Shown: positions 15,682 through 25,467 of the stretch, piece by piece | Layout of the letters: the number at the start of each line of letters is the position of its first letter | How positions within the stretch are numbered: position 1 is the stretch's first letter | DNA from: Bacteriovoracaceae bacterium | GTDB lineage: Bacteria > Bdellovibrionota > Bacteriovoracia > Bacteriovoracales > Bacteriovoracaceae | Length of the DNA: 64,000 bases | Reading direction: 5' to 3' | Assembly: GCA_947446575.1 (NCBI GenBank) | Contig: CANFHC010000001.1 | Span: 1 to 64,000 of the forward strand | Translations under genes and position numbers: made by a program | The notes under the pieces: model-generated | What the model saw: the letters and a program-made list of their open reading frames with translations, nothing else | What the model was told of the DNA's origin: nothing | Database searches by the model: none

Positions 15682-16287
15682 TTAGAGTAAAGTCAGAAGA
15701 AAAACAAAATAAGACGCGCTGAACACTGCAAAGAGAAACATGATAAATAGTGGAGTTATGAGCACTAATGATGCTTGCAAAGATGTAAAATCATATTTTC
15801 GCTTTAGGCCCTGAAACAAGAAATAATAAAGAGCGATATTACTAAGTAAATTTCCAACAATTGGTAAAACTAAAAAAAGATTGGCAGAAAAAGCTTTCGT
15901 TAAAATTTCGTCTGCTTTATCTTCTAAAAATTCATCTTCATAATCAAAAATATTTGCGTAAAATTTAAAACAGCCTTTCCAAAATTTATAAGCAAATTGA
16001 AAAAGAAAGGGATAAAAAATAACGGCAAACAAAGTTGTTAAAAGTGTGAGCTTTTGAAATTTAAAACTAAATGTATCGAGGATCATATGAGTAAAATCTT
16101 TTGATCCAGAAACGTAGCTATAACTTTTAACTCCAATATAAAGAGCAAAGACCGAATAAAAAGCATAAATCATATGCAACGCCCATGAGACTCCTAAGAG
16201 CTCGAGGTAAGAAAGCTTACGCTCCTGATTTGAGTTTTCATAAAAATGTTTGAAGGTATTAAAATAGAGCGATAAAGTTTCGTTCAT
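15682..16287 (-). CDS. Yip1-like multi-pass membrane protein
   Basis: 201 residues with about five hydrophobic helices (around 28-50, 78-102, 128-150, 160-180 and 182-200) and a cytoplasmic loop FYANIFDYEDEFLEDKADE. The layout is that of bacterial Yip1/YIF1-like proteins of unknown function. It starts six bases after the DUF4340 protein and is the last gene of the ABC operon, so it is probably an accessory factor of that system. The family call is tentative. Confidence 0.65.
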   Translation of the reverse strand: MNETLSLYFNTFKHFYENSNQERKLSYLELLGVSWALHMIYAFYSVFALYIGVKSYSYVSGSKDFTHMILDTFSFKFQKLTLLTTLFAVIFYPFLFQFAYKFWKGCFKFYANIFDYEDEFLEDKADEILTKAFSANLFLVLPIVGNLLSNIALYYFLFQGLKRKYDFTSLQASLVLITPLFIMFLFAVFSASYFVFLLTLL

Positions 16288-16293
16288 AAGATC

Positions 16294-17676
16294 CTACTCA
16301 AAATAATCAGCGCGTTTAATGCTAAAAGGCAGAGTTGCACCTACATAATGGTGAATTTTAATTTTTTGATCAATATCCACCAAGACCGCATCGTTGTCTT
16401 CAAGGATAACACTCAACGCCCTATTATCAAAACTGAGGCGCATAATATTTTTCTTGAGAATTTCACTAGGTTTTTCTGTCATCTCGGAGACATGATCCCC
16501 TTCCATTTTTAAAAAATCTAAAAGTTTTTTAAATTCGAGTGATCTAGGATGAATCTTAGAATTTGTTGATGTAACTTTAAAAAGTTCTTTATCACTAATC
16601 GTCACTTCATCGTTCTTATTATCGAAAAAACTAATTCCTAATTTAAATTCTCTATCTTGTGGAATAATTCTTTTATTCCAAAAATCCTGAACGTTTACGA
16701 AAAAATACCGAGCTTCTTCAGGCTTTAAAACATACAAGGATTTATCTAAACTGCTCATTAGAAAATATCCGTTTTGATCACCAAATTTTTTATATACGCT
16801 AAGAGTGATCTTGCGTCTTTGGCGATCGTTGATTTCAAACTGCGAAAGAATTTCACTGAGCGCACTTGGTTCATAAGGAGAAATAATTGTGCGCCCAGAT
16901 AAATTTGTAAGTGCCTTATGAAATGAAATCCAATTTTCTTCAAAATACCCTAAAGATTTCGGAGCAGCGGGAGTAGTAGAAGTGTCTTTAAAATTAATTG
17001 AGTATTTTTTATTTCTAAAAGTAGAAATGGTAATTTCATCAAAATTAATCGCCTTCTCATCAGTATAAAAATCTTTAAAAATGCGAGTATCGTAGAAATA
17101 AAGATTGGTTAACATGAAAATAATCTGCAATCTTTTAAACTTAGCATCTGAGCGCTGATAGTCTTTATCATTTTGATATACACCTGGGTCCGGGGAGTCA
17201 TCGCGTGCAATCACGATTTGAGTTTTTCCTTCTTTAGTCACTTCCATGTAAAAAGTTTGATCGAATTCTAACTTTTTTCCAAGTGAAAATGAAATTTCAC
17301 CTTTATCAAATAAAAAAGTGAGCTTCATAGCATCGTCAGGAATATAAAAAGATCTTCCGACTTTCGCTATGTCTTCAGGCTTTAAAAAAGTATTAACTTT
17401 TACCCCTGATAATATTTTAAAAAACTCAGCCAATCGAGCTGGAGCTAAAGGAAGCTGATTATCACGCGAATAATACAACTCACCTTTTTTCATTATATCT
17501 AATTTTAATCCCTTTACTCCTTGAAGCTCTCCTAATTTTTCTGCATTTAAAATTTCAGTTTTTTGAGATTCAAGCTTTTGAGCATTTAGATTTCCGCGCT
17601 CTTCAAAGAAATAAGTTACCCCAAGGGCCAGCACTAAAATTAAAAAAAGAAAAAGATTTTTATGTTTTTTGAACAT
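16294..17676 (-). CDS. DUF4340-domain protein of a Gld-type ABC operon
   Basis: 460 residues with one N-terminal membrane anchor (NLFLFLILVLALGVTYFFEE) and a large periplasmic part. The opening LESQKTEILNAEKLGELQGVKGLKLDIMKKGELYYSRDN and repeated beta-rich segments match DUF4340 proteins, which are usually encoded beside GldG-like components. It shares one base with the GldG-like gene (TAATG), so translation is coupled. The probable role is a periplasmic partner of the ABC complex. Confidence 0.85.
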   Translation of the reverse strand: MFKKHKNLFLFLILVLALGVTYFFEERGNLNAQKLESQKTEILNAEKLGELQGVKGLKLDIMKKGELYYSRDNQLPLAPARLAEFFKILSGVKVNTFLKPEDIAKVGRSFYIPDDAMKLTFLFDKGEISFSLGKKLEFDQTFYMEVTKEGKTQIVIARDDSPDPGVYQNDKDYQRSDAKFKRLQIIFMLTNLYFYDTRIFKDFYTDEKAINFDEITISTFRNKKYSINFKDTSTTPAAPKSLGYFEENWISFHKALTNLSGRTIISPYEPSALSEILSQFEINDRQRRKITLSVYKKFGDQNGYFLMSSLDKSLYVLKPEEARYFFVNVQDFWNKRIIPQDREFKLGISFFDNKNDEVTISDKELFKVTSTNSKIHPRSLEFKKLLDFLKMEGDHVSEMTEKPSEILKKNIMRLSFDNRALSVILEDNDAVLVDIDQKIKIHHYVGATLPFSIKRADYFE

Positions 17677-19205
17677 TATTTGTCTCTCTTACGGCGATAC
17701 ATATAAATACTCACTCCAAAAAGAATAAGTGGTGAAAATAAAACTGAGAAATAAAAGACTATCCCCATCTGTTGAGTAGAAATAAAAATGGGCTCACTTT
17801 GCACGATTGGCAAATCAAATGAAATCAATCGATCTTCATCAACTAACCAAGAAAGAGAATTCAAAAACAATGTATAATTCGTACCAAATTTTAAATAAGC
17901 ATTTAAGACAAATCCCGAATTCCCGAAAGCCACAATTTTATTGTGCTCACCTTCAAAGACAGCTGCAAGATTTCGAGGTCCTGGTAAATCGGTATTAGGA
18001 GTGTATTCAATCTTTTGACTGGCCACTTCTTTGATATTTGTTTCTCCCCAAGACATTGGAGCTTGTGAAGTTGAGGCCAGCATTGTGACATGCCCTTTTT
18101 CGATGCTCAATTGTTCAGGAATTTCTTCAATAGAAGACACCAATGGAAAAAAGACTTGCCCCTTAAATTTTTTGGTAATGGCATGATCACCATAAGATTC
18201 TATTAGCGGAATAGATCCTTCTGAGCCATTAACGAAACTTTTTCTATCGATAACTAAATCATTTTTTGTATTCAAGCGGAATCTTTTCAAAAGAGCTCGT
18301 AGACCTGTGTGCACATCTTGATTTAAATCGGGATCGATTGCGACCAGTAAATTTCCTTTCCTATCTAAAAATCGCTGAATAACTTTTAACTCACTCGCTT
18401 GAAGTGCCGTTTTCGGTCCCCAGAGAATAATGGTTTTTGCATCAAAGGGAATTTCTTGCGTTGAAAGTAAACTTAGAGGTCTCACATCCACCGCAGAGTT
18501 TTTCATTGCTTCAAAAATATATTTAAGTCCTTCATTTTCTACTGAATTTAAATCCCCTTCTCCGTGACCTTGAAGAAAATAAACGACTGGGTCACTGGCA
18601 CGAGAAATTTTAATTAATCCATTTGTGATGTTGAGTTCGTCTCGTTCTGTGACGTACTGGCGCTTGCCCTGATACTCAATGACAAGAGTTGCCGCATCAG
18701 TAATGTGATAATCTGCCACTAGGTCTGGTCGAATATCAATATCTACCTTTTCAATCGATATATTATTTTTTTCTGCACGGTAAAATTCAAAAAGTGGAAG
18801 CCATAACCCTGATTCCTGTTTTCTGGCAAAAAGTTTGAACTTTATTTCGCCTTTCATTTTTTTCAAAATGTTTTTACTTTGGTCACTCAAAGAATTCATT
18901 TTATAAGCAGAAAGATCGTGTTGGATTGGGTGCTTAAAGGCCCAGTAATTTATCACACCAAGAAGAGAGAAAACCAAAACGATAAAAACTAATGTTTCTG
19001 TGAGTTTTTTAAATTGATGACTTTGATAATAAATACTGAGCTTTTCTCTATTTAAATAAACCAATACCAAGGTCAGTGTCAGGTTAAAAATCGTAAGCCC
19101 TATATCGAGAGTTAAAGCATCTGGAATTGAAATCCAAACGGCAATTAAAACAAAATACAGAATAATATTTATCGCAGATAAAAGCAGGTTGTACCATTTT
19201 TTCAT
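17676..19205 (-). CDS. GldG-like ABC auxiliary protein
   Basis: 509 residues: three hydrophobic segments in the first 90 residues, a large periplasmic region, and a C-terminal membrane helix (GIVFYFSVLFSPLILFGVSIYMY) with a basic end. VVYFLQGHGEGDL near residue 210 and the following ABC_transp_aux (GATase-like) segment FLDRKGNLLVAIDPDL are characteristic of GldG-type proteins. In Bacteroidota GldA-GldF-GldG form an ABC complex linked to gliding. The start is three bases after the permease stop, so the genes are coupled. Confidence 0.88.
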   Translation of the reverse strand: MKKWYNLLLSAINIILYFVLIAVWISIPDALTLDIGLTIFNLTLTLVLVYLNREKLSIYYQSHQFKKLTETLVFIVLVFSLLGVINYWAFKHPIQHDLSAYKMNSLSDQSKNILKKMKGEIKFKLFARKQESGLWLPLFEFYRAEKNNISIEKVDIDIRPDLVADYHITDAATLVIEYQGKRQYVTERDELNITNGLIKISRASDPVVYFLQGHGEGDLNSVENEGLKYIFEAMKNSAVDVRPLSLLSTQEIPFDAKTIILWGPKTALQASELKVIQRFLDRKGNLLVAIDPDLNQDVHTGLRALLKRFRLNTKNDLVIDRKSFVNGSEGSIPLIESYGDHAITKKFKGQVFFPLVSSIEEIPEQLSIEKGHVTMLASTSQAPMSWGETNIKEVASQKIEYTPNTDLPGPRNLAAVFEGEHNKIVAFGNSGFVLNAYLKFGTNYTLFLNSLSWLVDEDRLISFDLPIVQSEPIFISTQQMGIVFYFSVLFSPLILFGVSIYMYRRKRDK

Positions 19206-19208
19206 AAT

Positions 19209-19949
19209 CTACCACTTTCTCGCTTGCAAAGACTTAAGCGTTAATAAGAAAAAGAATCCTAAATAACTAGCAAAATAAATAAAGCTGTAAGAGCGAAAAA
19301 GTCCTTTCGTAAATCCTTCATAATGAAAGGGCACTGTCATATATTGAACTAATAAACTGAAAATATAATTATTGCTGGCATTAACTGTGATGACTAAAAG
19401 CATTGAGCCCAAAATAATACAAAAAGTCAGTAAGCTTGCCACAATTTGATTGTCCGTTAGGCTTGAACAAAATAATCCCACACTAAGGTAGGCCATTACT
19501 GACAGGAGAACTCCTACGTAAGAACTTCCTACAACTCCCCAATCGCTATAGCCAGAGACCGCCAAGATAACTGGAAAAATAAATGTAAAGGAGATCATGA
19601 AAAAAACTAAGACCATATTAGAAATAAATTTTCCTAAGATGATTTGCATTTCACTTAATTGCGAACGAAGTAATAAATCGAGAGTCGATTGCTTTTTTTC
19701 TTCTGCAAAAGAGCGCATCGAGATCATGGGGCATAAAAAAACAAAAATAAAATTAATGTTCCCGAATATTGGTGTAATCACTGCTTGAGTCATACTGGCT
19801 GACGTCAATGTTTTTGCTTGCATGAGGTAGTTAAAAAACAACCATCCCATAATGGAACAAAAGAGCCCGGTTAAAATATAAATCAAGGGCGATAAAAACG
19901 CGTCCTTTAATTCTTTTTTTACTAATATATTTATTTTTCTAAAATACAT
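19209..19949 (-). CDS. ABC-2 type permease, GldF-like
   Basis: 246 residues with six hydrophobic helices (about 15-37, 55-78, 103-128, 137-160, 168-190, 215-238). The loop RSFAEEKKQSTLDLLLRSQLS is the conserved coupling segment of ABC-2 permeases of the GldF/NatB type. It lies between the ATPase and the GldG-like gene in the order expected for this complex. The transported substrate is unknown. Confidence 0.92.
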   Translation of the reverse strand: MYFRKINILVKKELKDAFLSPLIYILTGLFCSIMGWLFFNYLMQAKTLTSASMTQAVITPIFGNINFIFVFLCPMISMRSFAEEKKQSTLDLLLRSQLSEMQIILGKFISNMVLVFFMISFTFIFPVILAVSGYSDWGVVGSSYVGVLLSVMAYLSVGLFCSSLTDNQIVASLLTFCIILGSMLLVITVNASNNYIFSLLVQYMTVPFHYEGFTKGLFRSYSFIYFASYLGFFFLLTLKSLQARKW

Positions 19950-19963
19950 ATGCTCTCGTTATG

Positions 19964-20875
19964 TTAGTGGATCATTTGTTTAAATACTTCTTCTAATGAA
20001 AGGTCGTCTTCTTTAAATTCCAAAAGACCGATAGAATCTTCTGTGAGAAAACGCGCAATTTCGCGCTTTAGCGTTGAAGTCATATTGGCTTCAATTTTTA
20101 AAAGTATTTGTGATTTTTCAATATCTGGAGAAAACTCAATTGAAAGCAATTTAAATTTCGCCATCATTTCTTTCTTATTTTCTTCCGAAAATTTTTCAAC
20201 GTGAGCGCTGATTACCATTCTGGTCTTTAGACTTTTTAAAATTCCTTCTAAAGCTCCTGTTACAACTATTTTTCCATTATTAATTAAAGTGATGTCTGAA
20301 CATAAAAGTTCAACATCGTGCAATTGGTGAGTTGAAAATAAAATGGTATGATCTTTTTTTAATTTAGTTATGAGCTCTCTAATATCAGCGATGGCCACTG
20401 GATCAAGCCCTACTGTTGGTTCATCCAAAATAATAATTTCTGGATTATGAACAAGAGCTTGAGCAATTCCTACTCTTTGTTGATAGCCTTTTGAGAGATT
20501 GCCAATCAATCGCTCACGCACATGTAAGAGTCCGGTTTTTTCCATAACATCTGCAACAGCTTTTTTATTTTTCTGTGCTGGTGAATAGATATCAAAAACA
20601 AATTGCAAATAATCTTCAACCGACATCCCAGGATACACTGGTGGATGTTCGGGCAAAAAACCAACTTTTCCATTCACACTAAATGTTCCGCTAGATTCAG
20701 GAATTAGTCCGCTCAGGATTTTCATAGTAGTGGACTTTCCCGCTCCATTTGGACCAAGAAATCCATGAACACTTCCCTTTTTTACAGAAAAAGTAATTTC
20801 ATTTAAGGCCATTCGACCTGGATATAGTTTGGTTAAATTTTTTATATCAATTGCAATTTCTGCTTTATTTTCCAT
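19964..20875 (-). CDS. ABC transporter ATPase, GldA-like
   Basis: 303 residues from ATG at 20875 (MENKAEIAID), which follows GAGTGTGG; an in-frame start at 20929 adds an unconserved stretch. Walker A GPNGAGKST, signature NLSKGYQQRVG and Walker B IIILDEPTVGLDP are all intact, with a switch His in STHQLHD. A C-terminal extension of about 80 residues follows the nucleotide-binding domain, as in ABC-2-type ATPases. It is the first gene of a five-gene operon (15682-20875) and provides the energy for the permease. Confidence 0.95.
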   Translation of the reverse strand: MENKAEIAIDIKNLTKLYPGRMALNEITFSVKKGSVHGFLGPNGAGKSTTMKILSGLIPESSGTFSVNGKVGFLPEHPPVYPGMSVEDYLQFVFDIYSPAQKNKKAVADVMEKTGLLHVRERLIGNLSKGYQQRVGIAQALVHNPEIIILDEPTVGLDPVAIADIRELITKLKKDHTILFSTHQLHDVELLCSDITLINNGKIVVTGALEGILKSLKTRMVISAHVEKFSEENKKEMMAKFKLLSIEFSPDIEKSQILLKIEANMTSTLKREIARFLTEDSIGLLEFKEDDLSLEEVFKQMIH

Positions 20876-20989
20876 AGGACCACACTCTTTAATGCTATTT
20901 TCACTAAATCGTAGCAAAAGATACAGCAATTGAAAAAATTTTAGTATAACTTTAAAGGAAGACCAATAAAGAGACGAACAGACAGCAGC

Positions 20990-22003
20990 ATGAACATTAC
21001 TGAGCGCTTCAAATTAATGACCTCTAAAGCCGAAAATATCGTGATTAGCACACATATTTTTCCGGATGCCGATGGCATTGGTAGCGAGATCGCTCTTTGC
21101 CTGGCCATGCGCTCATTGGGAAAAAACGCCATCTGCGTAAATGAAGAACCCCTACTAGAGCGCTATAAATACTTAGACCCTCAAGATGTTGTCATTTCCC
21201 TTGCTGATTACCGCGCTTTTTATCCCGACGCAGAAGTTGACCTCTTTATCGTGACTGATACGAATTCCCTTGATCGCATTGGCGATGGTGTTAAAGAAAT
21301 TGCCAGCAAAGTTCCCAATTTACTTTTTATTGACCATCATCCTTGTTCTAAATCTGTAATGGCCAAACATTGTATTGATACTAATAAAGCAGCAACTGGT
21401 GAATTGGCCGGAGATCTTATCAAATCGATAGGCGTAGAACTCACAAGAGAAATGGCGCTTCCGCTTTATACAGCGGTTTTAATTGATACCAGTAGTTTTC
21501 GTTATCCAACTGTAACCGGTGACACTCATCGATTGATAGGATCGTTGATGGATACAGGTGTGCGACCTCCACACGCTTACAATATGATTTATGGAACAAA
21601 AAAAATAACGTTCATGAAGTTATTGGGAAAAGTGCTTGCGAGTGCTCAGACCACTAAAGATGAAAAGATCGCATGGCTCACTCTCACAGAAGACATGCTG
21701 GAAAAATTTCATGTCGATACTGAAGATACTCACGCTTTTATCAATCATCTTTTAGTTTTAGATAATATAAAAGTTGCGGCCATGTTTAAACAAATAGGCG
21801 ATCAAATCAAAGTTTCACTGCGTTCTGTGGGGAATATCGATGTTGGTGTGATGGCGAAGGCCCTAGGCGGCGGTGGTCACGATCATTCAGCGGCCGCTGT
21901 TATTGAAGGAAATCTTGAGTCAGTTGTGAAATCGACTATTGAAAAATTACAAGTTCTGCTAGAAAGTGCTGAAGCATTAGCAGAGAAAAATTCTATTATC
22001 TAA
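20990..22003 (+). CDS. nrnA: DHH-family phosphoesterase (NrnA-type)
   Basis: 337 residues. Motifs in order: STHIFPDADGIGSE (motif I), IVTDTNSLDRIG (II), LFIDHHPCS (DHH, III), then a DHHA1 domain with GGGGHDHSAAA near residue 300. This is the NrnA layout: the enzyme degrades nanoRNA and pAp, feeding nucleotide recycling. Length is normal for the family. The gene is divergent from the ABC operon, with about 110 bases between the chosen starts. Confidence 0.92.
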   Translation: MNITERFKLMTSKAENIVISTHIFPDADGIGSEIALCLAMRSLGKNAICVNEEPLLERYKYLDPQDVVISLADYRAFYPDAEVDLFIVTDTNSLDRIGDGVKEIASKVPNLLFIDHHPCSKSVMAKHCIDTNKAATGELAGDLIKSIGVELTREMALPLYTAVLIDTSSFRYPTVTGDTHRLIGSLMDTGVRPPHAYNMIYGTKKITFMKLLGKVLASAQTTKDEKIAWLTLTEDMLEKFHVDTEDTHAFINHLLVLDNIKVAAMFKQIGDQIKVSLRSVGNIDVGVMAKALGGGGHDHSAAAVIEGNLESVVKSTIEKLQVLLESAEALAEKNSII

Positions 22004-22464
22004 TTCCCATTTAAAATTTTATCCAAAGCTTCACGCTCACGGCTATTAAAGTTAAAAGCTCCTCTAGAGATAACTGATTTTAATTTTTCTTGCGTATTTG
22101 GATCTTTGGGATCATTTAATTTCACGTCACTCAATAGAAGGTGTGCATCTTTCACACTATCGCTTTCTTCTGGCCCTTCAGTCACCTGTGCCGCTGCAAT
22201 TGGCGGGGCAACAATTTTTGGAGCAGGAGGAGTATCTGTATTTAAATATCCAGAACCCAATTGTTGAGAATTTTGCTGAAGAACTTTTGACTTCGCAGTA
22301 TTAGATGTTTCAACGTGTGCCGCCAGTTTTTCTCTGACTTCATTCTCACTAATCTCTTTTTTTTCTGGAAGTGTGGCGTGTTTGCGAGCGCGAGGGCCGC
22401 GCTGCTTTGATGCAGCACCTGATTCGCTTATGGCTTTCGTTTCTGGCGCATTGAAGATTTTCAT
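22000..22464 (-). CDS. disordered orphan protein, 154 aa
   Basis: A low-complexity protein rich in Ala, Pro, Lys and Glu with no signal peptide or membrane segment. A basic N-terminal part (SKQRGPRARKHATLPEKKE) precedes a Pro-rich stretch (PPAPKIVAPPIAAA) and a more ordered C-terminus (LLLSDVKLNDP to NSREREALDKILNGN). No family recognised. Its end overlaps the stop of nrnA by four bases on the opposite strand. Confidence 0.65.
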   Translation of the reverse strand: MKIFNAPETKAISESGAASKQRGPRARKHATLPEKKEISENEVREKLAAHVETSNTAKSKVLQQNSQQLGSGYLNTDTPPAPKIVAPPIAAAQVTEGPEESDSVKDAHLLLSDVKLNDPKDPNTQEKLKSVISRGAFNFNSREREALDKILNGN

Positions 22465-22541
22465 AGATTAGTCCCCGCTATCTCTATTACAATCATAGCA
22501 GAGAAATTCACAAATTTTTATCGGGCAAGGAAAGCACTCTA

Positions 22542-23201
22542 ATGACTGACTTAAAAACTCTACTACAATCTCATGATGCCGTTATTTTTGATATGGATGG
22601 AACCATCGTCAATACTGAACCACTTCATGCTCGAGCAGCTGTCATAGTTTTAAAAAAATTGGGTTACGATATAGACCTAGAAGCTTGCCTCGATCAATTT
22701 TACGGTATGACTGATACAGCAGTCCTAAAATTGACTTGTCCTACTTTAAGCGATGATGAAATAACAAAAGCGATCGCAGAAAAAAATGAACACTTAGTTG
22801 AAATTTTTCAAAATCTAGCAGATCACGAAAAAAGTAATTATATCACTCCCGGTCTTTTTGCTTTTTTAGATTTTTTAAAACAAGAAAAAAAATCTATCGC
22901 GGTAGTAAGTGCGAGCGAAGATATTATTGTTGAAAAAACGCTTGAATGTTTTTCCATTAATACTTATATCGATATAAAAATGGGCAGAGATCAAACCATA
23001 CTAACAAAGCCTCATCCAGAGCCATATTTAGAAGGAATGAAGAGACTAAAAACCCACCCCCTAAAAACATTAATTTTCGAAGACTCTCCAACAGGTTTAC
23101 AATCGGCCATCGCCAGTGGAGCAAATGTTATACGCATTACAGGGTTTGCTCATTCTGATGAAGTACTACATACCAAAGAAATAAAAAACTTTTTATTTTA
23201 A
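22542..23201 (+). CDS. HAD-superfamily hydrolase, phosphatase/mutase type
   Basis: 219 residues. Motif I FDMDGTIVNTEP contains the nucleophile and acid Asp residues; SASED is motif II; the Lys of TKPHPEPY and the FEDSPTGLQSA motif complete the set. The cap lies between motifs I and II (subclass I), as in beta-phosphoglucomutase and sugar phosphatases. AAGGAAAG is upstream of ATG. The substrate cannot be inferred from context. Confidence 0.9.
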   Translation: MTDLKTLLQSHDAVIFDMDGTIVNTEPLHARAAVIVLKKLGYDIDLEACLDQFYGMTDTAVLKLTCPTLSDDEITKAIAEKNEHLVEIFQNLADHEKSNYITPGLFAFLDFLKQEKKSIAVVSASEDIIVEKTLECFSINTYIDIKMGRDQTILTKPHPEPYLEGMKRLKTHPLKTLIFEDSPTGLQSAIASGANVIRITGFAHSDEVLHTKEIKNFLF

Positions 23202-23318
23202 TTCTATACAAGTCATTGAGATATCAATCAAGAATCTGCCTCTGATAAGGCAACGCTTCTTGACCTAAAAAATCATTTAATACAATCTTGTGCCTTAAAT
23301 TTTATTGAGGAGACAACC

Positions 23319-24506
23319 ATGACTAAGATGCTTTTAGTAGCTCTATGCTTACTAAGCTTTGGAGTAAACGCTGAAACAAAAGTTAATTTTTCAGGAGATG
23401 CTTACGTACGCGGATATTTTCTAAACGGAACTGGCCCCGATCACACACAAGCATTCAATCAATTTTTTCGTTTAAATGTTGATGCAAAACCAGATGAGCA
23501 TCTAACTTTAAAAACGGGTTTAATGCTTTCAGGAAATACTTGGGAAGGAGATAAACACCACACTAATGCTATCAACTCAACAGTTGATAACGACGGCGGT
23601 GGCGGTGATACAACTAGACTTGATCACGCAGTGATTGAATACAATAAAAATGGATGGATCACTTCAGCTGGTCGTCATGCAGTTTCAACTCCAGGAAATT
23701 TCTTAACAAGTGACGATAGAAGAGATCGTATTCAAGTTTTAAAGTTTTTTGCTAACTACGATGTTTTAGCTTTCGCTTATGACAAAAGAGCAGAAGGGTC
23801 ACTATCTCAAGGAAAAGATGATCTAGATATGTACTCAGTTAGTTATTACGGATCATATAAAGAATTTAAGTATGCTTTGCAAACTGGTTATTGGATCTCA
23901 AAAAGATACGATGCTACTACAACTGGTCTTGAAGCACTTAACTTAGATAATATTAAACAAATCTCTCCACAACTTTCAACCAAAGTAGCGGGTATTGATT
24001 TGGATTTTTACTACACTCTTCTTTTTGGTGGACAAGCTTATTACAAAAATGACCATCACGCTTTCGCTCTTAAACTTGCTAAAGACCTAGACATCGTTCG
24101 CGTTGAATACGAATCAGTCTTAACAAAAAATGGTGGTTTAATTGCAAGTGGGTTCGATACATTAAGTCCAATCATCAACAACTCACCTGATCACCACCAA
24201 TCTTCAATCAAATTAAAAACAATTGGTCTAGGTATTGGTAGAGCAGCTGCAGATGAATACTCACATATGGTAAGAGTTTCTAAAGCTATCAATGAAGAAC
24301 TTTCAGTTTCACTTAACGGTGGGGTTGCAAAACTTTACACATGGGCCGTTACTGAAGCAGCATCTAAAATTGAAAAAGATACTGTATTAGGAGCTACTTC
24401 AAAGTATGCATTTTCTAAGAATTTAAACTTAGAAGCAGCATACGGTAAATTTTTCGGAGACAATAAAGACCATGCTGGTAGTTTAACTCTGAACGCTAAT
24501 TTCTAG
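23319..24506 (+). CDS. outer-membrane porin-like beta-barrel
   Basis: 395 residues: signal peptide MTKMLLVALCLLSFGVNA (before ETKVN), then alternating short strands and turns and a final aromatic residue in TLNANF, as the Bam complex expects. The segment YNKNGWITSAGRHAVSTPGNFLTSDDRRDRIQ resembles porins of the alginate-export/OprD-like type. TTGACC (23260) and TACAAT (23281) lie 15 bases apart upstream and GAGGAGA precedes ATG. Frequent use of preferred codons suggests strong expression. The exact porin family is uncertain. Confidence 0.82.
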   Translation: MTKMLLVALCLLSFGVNAETKVNFSGDAYVRGYFLNGTGPDHTQAFNQFFRLNVDAKPDEHLTLKTGLMLSGNTWEGDKHHTNAINSTVDNDGGGGDTTRLDHAVIEYNKNGWITSAGRHAVSTPGNFLTSDDRRDRIQVLKFFANYDVLAFAYDKRAEGSLSQGKDDLDMYSVSYYGSYKEFKYALQTGYWISKRYDATTTGLEALNLDNIKQISPQLSTKVAGIDLDFYYTLLFGGQAYYKNDHHAFALKLAKDLDIVRVEYESVLTKNGGLIASGFDTLSPIINNSPDHHQSSIKLKTIGLGIGRAAADEYSHMVRVSKAINEELSVSLNGGVAKLYTWAVTEAASKIEKDTVLGATSKYAFSKNLNLEAAYGKFFGDNKDHAGSLTLNANF

Positions 24507-24540
24507 TACTTCGCACTCAATTTTCTCGTAATCACAATAA

Positions 24541-24571
24541 TAGTGGGCACTTTCATAAAACGTGCCCACTA
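24541..24571 (+). terminator. hairpin after the porin-like gene
   Basis: TAGTGGGCAC (24541-24550) pairs with GTGCCCACTA (24562-24571), a 10-bp perfect stem with an 11-base loop, 35 bases after the stop. There is no T-run directly after it, so it may stabilise the 3' end rather than terminate. Confidence 0.6.
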
Positions 24572-24736
24572 CTTAACTCTTTGAAACTCTTCAAACGCTT
24601 GCCTTCCTTGATCGTACTCAAAAAAGCAATTAATCTGTTTAACGATTGAAACGTTTGCAAGTTTTCTGTGGTACGTACGCTCAAGTTGAAACACAGTTGT
24701 TAAGAAACATTTGCGACAAAATTTTTAGGAATTGCT

Positions 24737-25378
24737 ATGAAGAATGTCTTCACGAAAACAAAAGTTCTTTTACTGTCTTCTGTACTAGCTCTAGGTCTTT
24801 TCTCAACTTCATGTGGTAATGGCTCAAGCGCTTCCAACATCCAGATTCCTGGAGTAGCAAATTCAGCTATTACATTGAATAATGATTCAGTTTTGATCTC
24901 ATTTGTTTTTTCTGCTATTCAACTAGACGGTGGACTTCGTTACAACATTCCAAAGTATCCAAATTCTTATTTAGAGATCTCTCCTGACCTTCAATCTGCA
25001 GGAACTCTAATGTCAATAAGCATCGCTATTAAAGACGTTGCTAACGTTGGCCTTCAAAACCTTGACCCACAATCTCTTCCAGGTGGACGCGCTCTTCCAG
25101 GTGTAGCAAGTGGACGTTTACCAGCAGTTGCTTTCACAATTACAAAATTTAAAGGGATGAGCTTTTATGTAGGACCAAAATTATTTGGTGTATTCATTCC
25201 ACTTAACAATCTTGGAATTGGTAACTCAATCATCACAGCTAGATATTATGTAACTAGCACAAGAGTTGGTAATATTTCTCTAGTAGGTCAAGATGCAAAC
25301 GGAGAAAACTCAGGTCTTCTTTTAATGCTAGACCTAAGTAGTACAACTGCTCAAAAAACACTCGCAAAAGCAATCTAA
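24737..25378 (+). CDS. lipoprotein of unknown function
   Basis: 213 residues with a lipoprotein signal peptide: KVLLLSSVLALGLFSTSCG places the lipidated Cys near residue 26. The mature part is beta-rich, without further cysteines, and opens with a Ser/Asn-rich linker (NGSSASN). Codon choice resembles the porin gene, hinting at strong expression. AGGAATT precedes ATG. It is followed by a strong terminator. The family is not recognised. Confidence 0.82.
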   Translation: MKNVFTKTKVLLLSSVLALGLFSTSCGNGSSASNIQIPGVANSAITLNNDSVLISFVFSAIQLDGGLRYNIPKYPNSYLEISPDLQSAGTLMSISIAIKDVANVGLQNLDPQSLPGGRALPGVASGRLPAVAFTITKFKGMSFYVGPKLFGVFIPLNNLGIGNSIITARYYVTSTRVGNISLVGQDANGENSGLLLMLDLSSTTAQKTLAKAI

Positions 25379-25416
25379 TCTAGCAAATAAGCTTTCATTC
25401 CCGCCTTCTATAAACT

Positions 25417-25447
25417 GCCCCGGTGTTCATCCGGGGCTTTTTATTTT
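25417..25447 (+). terminator. rho-independent terminator after the lipoprotein gene
   Basis: GCCCCGG (25417-25423) pairs with CCGGGGC (25431-25437) over a seven-base loop, followed by TTTTTATTTT. This is a strong stem with a good T tail. Confidence 0.9.
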
Positions 25448-25467
25448 CATGGAGCCTGGAGCTGCTG

